DNA of 38,531 bases from Treponema sp. Its GTDB lineage: Bacteria; Spirochaetota; Spirochaetia; Treponematales; Treponemataceae. The stretch is taken from the NCBI GenBank assembly GCA_017629095.1, contig JAGBXW010000012.1:1-38531 (forward strand), read 5' to 3'. Within the stretch, counting starts at the first letter, position 1, and every line of letters starts with the position of its first letter. The translations under genes and the position numbers were made by a program. A model generated the notes under the pieces. It was not told the DNA's origin. It made no database searches and saw nothing but the letters and a program-made list of their open reading frames with translations. This document shows positions 7,334-14,610 of this stretch, one piece after another.

Positions 7334-9195
7334 GTGAGCATATATCCCGCGTTCGATTTATAATTTTTGTCGTGGTTGCAAGCTTGGCTACAGTCTGCAT
7401 TATTGGAACCTACGGTATTCTTTCTGTGCAGGATGTGCCAGAACGAATCGCCAGCAGTCAAGAGAAGGTGAGGGGGACCATTGTGGACAGAAATGGAAAG
7501 CCTCTGGCTGTTTCTACTAATTTCTATCACCTTTCTGTTACCCCTTGGGCTGTAAACAATCTTGAAAAGGCTGCCCAATTATTGGCTCCAACCTTACAGA
7601 TGAATGCAGCACAAATTGTGCAAACCATTCAAGGCTCTTCCCGTGTGTTTTATCTGAAAAAGCATCTTGATGAAACGGAACACGATATTCTGAATGCCTT
7701 GCTGAAGGAAAATGAGATTGTAGGCTTTCGCTTTGATAAAATACCAGGGCGTGTGTATCCTGAGCGTGATTTGGCTGCCCAGCTCATTGGTTTTATGGGG
7801 GACGACGGAGAGGGATTAGCAGGAATTGAGTATTCCATGCAACGAGAATTAGCTCCCAATTTTAGCCCAAATATGACGGAAATCCGAGATGGCCAGAACG
7901 TGTATCTTTCTATCGATGCAAATCTTCAATATAAATTAGAAAAGATTGCTTTGAATGCCATGGAATCTACCCAGGCAGAAAGCGTCATGATGGTGGCTGC
8001 TGATGGAAAAACTGGGGAAATTCTTTCCTATATTTCTCTCCCCTCCGTGGACTTGAATCAATATCGTAACTCTACTCCCGCTCAGCGTCAGGACAGACCA
8101 GCGGTGTATGCCTATGAGCCTGGCTCCGTGTTCAAGGTGTTTTCCGTGGCTACCTTCTTTGATGCTGGGCTTATTACTCGCAATGAAAAGTTTGTGTGCG
8201 ACGGCCGTTATGATGTGAGCACTGCCAACGGGGAGCGGGTACGCATTACCTGCCTTGACCACCACGGTGCCATTACTGCGGAGCAAGCCCTTCAGTATTC
8301 TTGTAACGATGCCCTAGCCCAGATGAGTGCTAGAATCAATTCAGAATACTTCATCAATAAATTGAAGGAGCTGGGCTTTGGTTCTCGGACGGGAGTAAAT
8401 TTGCCGGGAGAAACAGCAGGCTTAGTAAAGACTCCTTCTGACCGCCTATGGTCTGGACGCTCCAAGCCCACCATTTCTATTGGACAGGAAATCAGTGTGT
8501 CTGCCCTGCAAATGGTGCGGGCAGCTACAGCCCTTACAAATCACGGTACCACCTTGGAGCTTTCTGTAGTTTCTCGAATCACTGACCATGATAATAATGA
8601 TGTGCTGGTGCATACCCCCAAGGCAGGTAAACAGGTTTTTTCTGACACAACTGCAACATATTTGCTGGAATGTATGAAGTCCACTGCCCAGGTGGGAACG
8701 GGACATAGGGCTGCCTTAGGTGATATTGCCATTGGCGTAAAGACAGGAACTGCCCAGATGATTGACACCACCACGGGTGGCTACAGCGACACCGACTTTA
8801 TTTCCAACTGTATCGCTGTTTTCCCTGCGGAAAATCCCCAGGTTATTCTGTACATTGTTATTACTAAGGCCAAGGGCGAAACCTATGCAGGCCGCATTGT
8901 TGCCCCTGTAGTAGCAGAGGCTGCAGACGTTATTATTGACCACATGGGACTTTCCCGAGAAAGTGCCGCAAGTCTTGCCCATTCCGGTCTCATTTCTGTG
9001 CCAGCTGGTTCCTTGCCAGAAATCGTAAACGTTTTGCCAGATTTTACTGGTATTCCAAAGCGCAACCTTACGGCCCTGTTAACCCACAACAAGTTAAATG
9101 TGGTCATCAAGGGAGATGGCTACGTGGTGGCACAACATCCACCAGCAGGAACGCCTGTAACGGAGGGCATGACCATTGAATTCTATCTGGATTAA
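7330..9195 (+). CDS. Class B penicillin-binding protein (FtsI-like transpeptidase) with PASTA domain
   Basis: A 621-residue peptidoglycan transpeptidase. An N-terminal membrane anchor (about 10-33) is followed by the PBP dimerisation domain (about 45-175, with RGTIVDRNGKPLA) and the transpeptidase domain (about 215-545). The three active-site motifs are intact: S266-V-F-K, S324-C-N and K471-T-G. A C-terminal PASTA domain (about 560-621, LPDFTGIPKRNL...GYVVAQHPPAGTPV) is present. It may serve septal (FtsI/PBP2x-like) or side-wall synthesis; the neighbours do not include the usual mra/ftsW genes, so I do not assign ftsI. It overlaps lepB by four bases and the next gene by 20 bases. Confidence 0.95.
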   Translation: MSEHISRVRFIIFVVVASLATVCIIGTYGILSVQDVPERIASSQEKVRGTIVDRNGKPLAVSTNFYHLSVTPWAVNNLEKAAQLLAPTLQMNAAQIVQTIQGSSRVFYLKKHLDETEHDILNALLKENEIVGFRFDKIPGRVYPERDLAAQLIGFMGDDGEGLAGIEYSMQRELAPNFSPNMTEIRDGQNVYLSIDANLQYKLEKIALNAMESTQAESVMMVAADGKTGEILSYISLPSVDLNQYRNSTPAQRQDRPAVYAYEPGSVFKVFSVATFFDAGLITRNEKFVCDGRYDVSTANGERVRITCLDHHGAITAEQALQYSCNDALAQMSARINSEYFINKLKELGFGSRTGVNLPGETAGLVKTPSDRLWSGRSKPTISIGQEISVSALQMVRAATALTNHGTTLELSVVSRITDHDNNDVLVHTPKAGKQVFSDTTATYLLECMKSTAQVGTGHRAALGDIAIGVKTGTAQMIDTTTGGYSDTDFISNCIAVFPAENPQVILYIVITKAKGETYAGRIVAPVVAEAADVIIDHMGLSRESAASLAHSGLISVPAGSLPEIVNVLPDFTGIPKRNLTALLTHNKLNVVIKGDGYVVAQHPPAGTPVTEGMTIEFYLD

Positions 9196-11125
9196 GAATC
9201 TTTCTCTGTTGCAGCAGCGTTTTCCTCAGCTCTATGCCATGATGGAAGCTGAGTTACAGAGTGCGCTTCCTGTTGGTGCTGAACATTCCCCCGTCACAGG
9301 AGAGCTTTCCTTGCCCTGTGGCTGGATCTTGAAGCATGCTAAAACAGGATTGTGGACTGGGGAAGTAGCTGGAGGTCAGGCACTTCATTCCCGCTATGAC
9401 CCGCAAAAAGAGGGCCAGCGCTTGGCTCAATCGCTCTTACAGGAAATGGAGTCAAGAAAAAAAACTGTACCCGTGTTCATGGGCTTTGGCTTGGGCTACG
9501 GCGTGGTGGCCCTTGCTCACGAAATGCGTGTAGCTCAAGCTGTCTCTGGAATGAAGCCCACCATGGAAGCTGGGAAAAAGCCTCCGGCGGGACTGGTGCT
9601 GGTGGAGCCTGATGTGGCTTGCTTTGCTGCCGCTCTGTGGAGCCTTGACTTTGAGCCTGTCTTTGCCTTGGAAAAATGTGCCTTGTTGGTGGGAGCCTCT
9701 CATCAGTCGGTGCTGGGGGTGTTGGAAAGCTTTCGCCTTGAGGAATGTCACCTTATCTGGAACAAGGCCCATACCAGCCACAATCAGCCCTATTTTGACG
9801 GTCTGCACACACTGGTTCAGCGGAATCTTGATAAGGATGCCATCAACAATCGAACTTTGGCAAAATTCGGCCACCTGTGGCTCAGAAATAGTTGCCGTAA
9901 TCTTGACTTTTTGGCTAGCTGCGACGGAGTGAAGCGCTACGAAAACGTAGGCTGGAACTTAGATGCCTGTGTGGTAGGTGCGGGGCCTTCTTTGGACGAG
10001 ATTCTTCCCCATCTGAAGGAAATAAAGGAGCGGTGTCTGCTGATTGCGGTGGATACTGCCTTGCGAGCCTGTCTTCGTGCTGGGGTGGAGCCAGACTTTG
10101 TAGTTTTGGGTGATCCTCAATACTGGAACGCCCGCCATCTTGCTGGCCTTTCATCTCCTTCTTCCATTTTAATTACCGAGGTGGCAGCCTATCCTTCCGT
10201 ATTCCGCTTTCCCTGCCAAGAGGTGGTGCTGTGCTCCTCCCTCTATCCTGTAGGAAAGTTTTTTTCAGTTGGAGGACTGGATAAGGGTGAGCTCGGAGCA
10301 GGAGGCTCTGTTGCCACCAGTGCCTGGGGCTTGGCTCGGCTCTGTGGCTGCCGTCGCATCTTTTTGGCTGCGGTGGACTTGGCTTTTCCCGGCAAGAGAA
10401 CCCATGCCCATGGCAGCACTTTTGAAGAAAAGACCCACCAAAACTCCACCCGCCTTGTTCCCAGTCAGCAAAGCCAAGTGTCAGCTCTTTTTTCAGCTGA
10501 TATTTCTGTAAAAAAATCCTACATTGGGGAACCTGTTATTACGGACCAGCGGATGGAACTGTATGCATGGTGGTTTGAAAGCAAGGTGGCAGCTCACCCA
10601 GAAGTACAAACTTTTTCCCTGAGCCCCCATAGCCTAGCAATTCCTGGAATTCAGGTTTTTCCTGTAGAAGCGTTTTTGCAGGAGCCACCTCGTGTACAGG
10701 AGCGGCAGGAGTTTTTTGCCCATCAGGAAAAAGCCAGAGTTAAATTCAAGGAACAGCAGCAGGAGCTTGCTTCTCGTTTTCGCCACCTTCGCAGTGAATT
10801 ACAGGAGGGCTTGTTGCAGCTCTACAAGGCAGCTGGTAAGGCGGTGGGCTTGTGTCAAGAAGCCTTAGTGCTACAGGATGGTACTTCCTTTGATATTGCC
10901 TATAACAAGATAACTTCCCAGTTGACAGCCATAGATCTGGTGCTTCGGAATAGTCCCTGTTACGAAAGTGCTGTCTTAGCTTTTCCCAGCCAACAGCAGA
11001 TGGAAAAGTTCTATCAACAAGCTTGTCTTTCTTCCAATCCCCATCGAGCAAATCTAGAAAAAAGTTGCATTCTCTACCAAAAGATAATGGAAGCTCTAGC
11101 TGGGTACAACAAGTTTTTGGAATAG
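9176..11125 (+). CDS. DUF115 (6-hydroxymethylpterin pyrophosphokinase MptE-like) family protein
   Basis: A 649-residue cytoplasmic protein. The recognisable core is DUF115/MptE-like (about 260-420): CVVGAGPSLDEILPHL, LLIAVDTALRACLRAGVEPDFVVLGDPQ and the later GSVATSAWGLA, with LAAVDLAFPG. This Rossmann-like domain also occurs in Maf proteins that glycosylate flagellins in several motile bacteria, so a nucleotide-sugar or flagellin-modification role is possible here but unproven. The C-terminal third is charged and helical (about 505-560). The start is the TTG at 9176, with GGAGGG nine bases upstream, inside the end of the penicillin-binding protein gene (20-bp overlap). The next in-frame Met is about residue 22. 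Its position after lepB and a PBP places it in an envelope operon. Confidence 0.8.
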   Translation: MNSIWIKNLSLLQQRFPQLYAMMEAELQSALPVGAEHSPVTGELSLPCGWILKHAKTGLWTGEVAGGQALHSRYDPQKEGQRLAQSLLQEMESRKKTVPVFMGFGLGYGVVALAHEMRVAQAVSGMKPTMEAGKKPPAGLVLVEPDVACFAAALWSLDFEPVFALEKCALLVGASHQSVLGVLESFRLEECHLIWNKAHTSHNQPYFDGLHTLVQRNLDKDAINNRTLAKFGHLWLRNSCRNLDFLASCDGVKRYENVGWNLDACVVGAGPSLDEILPHLKEIKERCLLIAVDTALRACLRAGVEPDFVVLGDPQYWNARHLAGLSSPSSILITEVAAYPSVFRFPCQEVVLCSSLYPVGKFFSVGGLDKGELGAGGSVATSAWGLARLCGCRRIFLAAVDLAFPGKRTHAHGSTFEEKTHQNSTRLVPSQQSQVSALFSADISVKKSYIGEPVITDQRMELYAWWFESKVAAHPEVQTFSLSPHSLAIPGIQVFPVEAFLQEPPRVQERQEFFAHQEKARVKFKEQQQELASRFRHLRSELQEGLLQLYKAAGKAVGLCQEALVLQDGTSFDIAYNKITSQLTAIDLVLRNSPCYESAVLAFPSQQQMEKFYQQACLSSNPHRANLEKSCILYQKIMEALAGYNKFLE

Positions 11126-11215
11126 AGAGTCATATAATTTGGGAACAATGCAGTTACCAGATCGTCCAAGGCTTACCATTTTGCATTGGTAATGGTGGTG
11201 AAGCAGTCTTGGGAT

Positions 11216-11449
11216 TTAGTATTCTTGAACCAACTGGTGAATGGTTTCCAGCGGAAGTCCAGTACAGCGAGCAACAATTTCTGGGGGTAATCCTTCTGCA
11301 AGAAAACTCTTTGCTGTTTCCAAGGCTTTTTGGTGGGCTCCTTGCTCCAGTCCAACTAAAATCCCTTCATTGCGACCAATTGCATAAGCTTCTTCTTGTT
11401 TTACTGCAATGTCGGTGGCGTAATCATATTCAGTCATTAGGATGCTCAA
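11216..11449 (-). CDS. Detached Rpn C-terminal ORF with its own ribosome-binding site (candidate RpnS-like)
   Basis: A 77-residue ORF matching the C-terminus of the intact Rpn-A protein (SILMTEYDYATDIAVKQEEA is identical), then diverging as RNEGILVGLEQGAHQKALETAK. GGAGGTG (11455-11461) lies five bases before the TTG start at 11449. Similarity to the intact paralogue begins right at this ribosome-binding site; everything upstream is replaced by palindromic DNA. It can therefore be translated alone, without the nuclease domain. This is what would be expected if the internal start is a real small-protein gene under selection, although it may merely be the end of a dead gene. It also carries an extra short helical unit (NEGILVGLEQG) that the paralogue lacks. 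Confidence 0.5.
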   Translation of the reverse strand: MSILMTEYDYATDIAVKQEEAYAIGRNEGILVGLEQGAHQKALETAKSFLAEGLPPEIVARCTGLPLETIHQLVQEY

Positions 11450-11470
11450 AACTTCACCTCCCGTTTAGTT

Positions 11471-11580
11471 AGGAGGGAACACCCCCTCTACTCAGAAGCG
11501 GTGGGTTTTCCCTCCTAAAACCACCCTTTCCCCCAGCACTGCTTAGGGGCTTCCTGCCCCTAAGAACCCTGGGAGAAACA
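11471..11580. repeat. Composite palindromic element inside the broken Rpn locus
   Basis: About 110 bp of non-coding DNA made of two hairpins. The first has an 11-bp perfect stem, TTAGGAGGGAA against TTCCCTCCTAA, around a loop of about 35 bases. The second is a nested cruciform: outer TTTC-C-CCCAG against CTGGG-A-GAAA, inner 9-bp CTTAGGGGC against GCCCCTAAG with loop TTCCT. It sits exactly between the Rpn-B-like tail and the detached Rpn C-terminal ORF. No protein frame spans it. It is not the same sequence as the insertion at 184-265. Confidence 0.6.
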
Positions 11581-11585
11581 TTTTT

Positions 11586-12095
11586 CTACAAATAATGATA
11601 AAATGCTTGAAGTTTCTGGTCAAGGGTGACTTCTGAGTTTTGGTCATGGTTCAGCTTGAAGGCATCTGACAGGTACAGGTAGGTTTCTGGAGGGATGTTC
11701 TCCTTGCCAGTGTAGAATACAATGAACTCTGGTTTAGCCAAGGGAATTAACTGGTTTGAAAACTTTGTCTTGGAATCTATCTTATTACCGTAGATTCTGC
11801 TGATGTATTCTAGCAATCGCAGGGGCATGTTGGGATTGGTGGTAGATTGATGTTCAATCATCAAGATAAATTGGTCGTTTACCATAATGGCAATGTCATT
11901 GTAGTAATCCATATAGAGCACTTGTTCTAGATTCACTCGTTCTAGTTTGGTGTTTTCCACTTGCAGGTTGGTGTGGTGCAGTGCGTTGTATAATGAAAGA
12001 AAATGCTGCTTCCAGTCCCTGTCCTTGGAAAAGTAGTCCACAAAGAGGGAGTCCTTGTGCTTGCGGTTTTCGGTGGTGGTGTGTTGTGGTTTCAT
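11586..12095 (-). pseudogene. Chimeric truncated Rpn nuclease: subfamily-A catalytic half joined to a subfamily-B tail
   Basis: A 169-residue ORF. Residues 1 to about 158 are nearly identical to the intact Rpn-A protein and include the catalytic positions NDIAIM and LMIEHQST. After EVTL it switches to DQKLQAFYHYL and stops. That tail is the Rpn-B sequence at the left window end: 34 bases (11593-11626) are identical to 18-51. The junction lies in TCAAGGG, which both parents share. About 70 residues of the A-type linker are missing, and the A-type C-terminus resumes downstream as a separate ORF. ATG 12095 is preceded by AGAGGT. The protein may still fold as a nuclease domain, but as an Rpn gene it is broken. 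Confidence 0.8.
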
Positions 12096-12193
12096 TCATA
12101 CCTCTAAAAATTTTATTCCTTCTTCCAGTTCCTTAAATCTAGTCAATTTAGATGTTCTATGATACGATGGCAAACTATAGTGAGGAATGTATT

Positions 12194-14596
12194 ATGAAAG
12201 GTGATGTGGTGCTAGTAGGTAAAAAAACGATAAAAAAAACTTTGTTTCTGATAACTGTTCTATGTCTTTTTTTGAGCCTTCTTGGTTGCGATATGTGGTA
12301 CAAGGACTGGAAGGGCTACATGGAGCATTGGACAGGAACTGTAAAGGTTGAAAATGTCCAGTGGACTTCTCATCCCGAAAGCCAAAGGAATACCACTGGT
12401 CAAATTACCATTCCCACCAATGTTACCATTTCTACTACAGTAAATATTTCAAATCCTGAAAATTATGCATTGAACCTCTTGCCAGGCACTTCCCATATTG
12501 GAGGTGAAAATGAGGCTCTGAAATCTGTACAAGTATACGGGGATGCAGGAAATTGGGTTCGTCCCCGTACTGAAATCATTTCATCCAGTAATACTGGTTT
12601 TGAATTGCTCATACATCCCATTTCTTCTGTCTCCAGCGAATTAAGCAGAAATTTGGAGCATACTGATTTTACGGTAAGAATTATACCTTGTCGCAGTGAT
12701 TCAGGGGCGACAGCTGCCAATTTCCACAATATTGCCTTTCGCTACAACACCCCTCCAAGAACAATTCGTGAGGTTGTGGTTGTACAAGATGATTCTGGTG
12801 CCTATAGATATGACTGGCTTGGAGCCATCCCCCAGATGAAGGCTGTAGACGAAAATACTCCCTTGTGGGAGGCTACAGCCAAAACAGGTAATACAGAGAT
12901 GGACGACTATCTTTTTTGGGCGTGGCCAAAAAATAATACTGGTAAAACAGATCCTGACTACATAGAAAAGTTTCAAGTACAAATAGATTCCGGTGACTAT
13001 ATCGATTTAGCGTTGAAAGCCTGTGTCGTGCCAGGGAATCCGCTATTATTGGGTGATGACGGAAATCTCTATACCATCTATCGTTACAAGGTGGGAAGCG
13101 GGGCCAATCTCAGGGTTCGTGCTGTAGACGGAGAAGGTGTTGCAGGTCAGGCCCTTAGTTCTGGAGTTGCACCCTTCCTTATTACAATCAATCCCACAGA
13201 GGGAAGCGTAAATGGTTCCCAAGCTGAAACAACAATTTATAAGTCTGGTGGTACTTTGATTACCAGTCTCGATTTACCTAATCCTATTCACAGTAATGAT
13301 GAGTATGTCCTTGCAGGATGGGCTACTAGCCCTGACGGAGTGGCGGTAAGCTTTCCTTATACTATTACAGAAGCCGTAACCTTCTATGCCTTGTGGCAGC
13401 AGAAGGTGGAAGAAGTTCTCCCTCCCAGTGCAGGCGATAGCGGTACTGGTTCAAGTGGTGGCAGCATTTCTGCCGATTCTCCAGTGATTGCAAACCCAAC
13501 AGACTTGTTCACAGTAACAAAGGGAATTGATAGCATTACCTTTACCGTAAAAGATGGTTACACCAATCCTCATTGGTATGTAAATGGTATAGAACAGGTA
13601 TCAAGTGGCAATGTATTTAACATTATCTACCGAGATAAGGATGAAGGTGTGTATAACGTCATGCTGCTGGTTGATGGTACCGATGGTAAACCCTATTCAG
13701 CCCAATACCAGCTGGAAATCGCTATACCCCAACAGGCTGCCGATGGAAGTTATGAATTTTCTACAGCGGCGCATTTCCAATGGCTTGCTGAAAAGGTAAA
13801 GAGTGGGGGTACTATTGAGGTAAAGCTCATTACAGATATTGTTGTGCCTTCTGGAACCTTGGCACCAATACATATCCCTGATGGATTCGTAGTCCACCTT
13901 GATGGACAGGGCCATTCCATCACGATTAATGAGGATTATAGTGATAAGGTTGGTGATACCAGCCATTATGGAGTGTTTGCAATGTGTAACTATTCTACTA
14001 TAGAGAATCTGGTGCTGAAGGGCAGTCTCAAGGTAAATACTACTGGTGCTGTAGGTGCTGTATCTGGCTATATGTTTGCCTCAACCCTGAGAAATATTAT
14101 GTCTGAAATGACTATTACTAATCTTAACGGTAACGTGATGAATACATCCCATACTGGAACTGGAGGATTGGTAGGATATTTTGGTGGAAATGGGAACGGA
14201 AAGGATTCTGTAATTGAAAACTGTGCCGTATATGCTGATGTAACAACTCAAGGCGATGGTGGTGGTCTCGTTGGCATGACATGGAAAGGAGCTACACCCT
14301 TCACCATTAAAAATAGTCTCTATAAAGGAAATGTTTCCGCTGTTTCCGCTGGTGCCGTGATGGGGTTCAATGGTAATGATAATCGGCGTACGAGCACCTT
14401 GAGTGATATATTTTACTATGAGAAAGATTCCTTGCCTATTTTGGGTGGAACAAATGGTGGTGGTCTCAATCAGACAAATGTTACTGCTGTCACAGAGGAT
14501 AAATTTAAGGAACAAGCAACGGTGGATCTTGTAAATGGAGGTCAAAGTCCTGCAAAGTGGATACTGGGAGACAAGTATCCCGTGTTAAAGCAATAA
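12194..14596 (+). CDS. Large surface lipoprotein with InlB B-repeat and GLUG-like repeats
   Basis: An 800-residue predicted lipoprotein. I start it at ATG 12194, with GAGG eight bases upstream, rather than at the upstream ATG 12152, which has no ribosome-binding site. A basic N-terminus and hydrophobic stretch end in the lipobox LSLLGC. The first 320 residues are not recognised. An InlB B-repeat/Listeria-Bacteroides-type module follows (about 330-400: YVLAGWATSPDG, ITEAVTFYALWQ), then a Ser/Gly-rich linker, an Ig-like stretch and a C-terminal GLUG-like beta-helix region (GAVGAVSGYM, GTGGLVGYFGG, GGGLVGMTW, AGAVMGFNG). Such modules are found in outer-surface adhesins of host-associated bacteria. 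It is adjacent to and codirectional with another large lipoprotein, 14 bp apart. Ligand unknown. Confidence 0.8.
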   Translation: MKGDVVLVGKKTIKKTLFLITVLCLFLSLLGCDMWYKDWKGYMEHWTGTVKVENVQWTSHPESQRNTTGQITIPTNVTISTTVNISNPENYALNLLPGTSHIGGENEALKSVQVYGDAGNWVRPRTEIISSSNTGFELLIHPISSVSSELSRNLEHTDFTVRIIPCRSDSGATAANFHNIAFRYNTPPRTIREVVVVQDDSGAYRYDWLGAIPQMKAVDENTPLWEATAKTGNTEMDDYLFWAWPKNNTGKTDPDYIEKFQVQIDSGDYIDLALKACVVPGNPLLLGDDGNLYTIYRYKVGSGANLRVRAVDGEGVAGQALSSGVAPFLITINPTEGSVNGSQAETTIYKSGGTLITSLDLPNPIHSNDEYVLAGWATSPDGVAVSFPYTITEAVTFYALWQQKVEEVLPPSAGDSGTGSSGGSISADSPVIANPTDLFTVTKGIDSITFTVKDGYTNPHWYVNGIEQVSSGNVFNIIYRDKDEGVYNVMLLVDGTDGKPYSAQYQLEIAIPQQAADGSYEFSTAAHFQWLAEKVKSGGTIEVKLITDIVVPSGTLAPIHIPDGFVVHLDGQGHSITINEDYSDKVGDTSHYGVFAMCNYSTIENLVLKGSLKVNTTGAVGAVSGYMFASTLRNIMSEMTITNLNGNVMNTSHTGTGGLVGYFGGNGNGKDSVIENCAVYADVTTQGDGGGLVGMTWKGATPFTIKNSLYKGNVSAVSAGAVMGFNGNDNRRTSTLSDIFYYEKDSLPILGGTNGGGLNQTNVTAVTEDKFKEQATVDLVNGGQSPAKWILGDKYPVLKQ

Positions 14597-14610
14597 AAGG
14601 ATTGTAGAAA

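Noticed and set aside
11173-11192. Small hairpin TTACCA/TGGTAA after the DUF115 gene
   Set aside because: Only six base pairs and no T tract; not enough to call a terminator.
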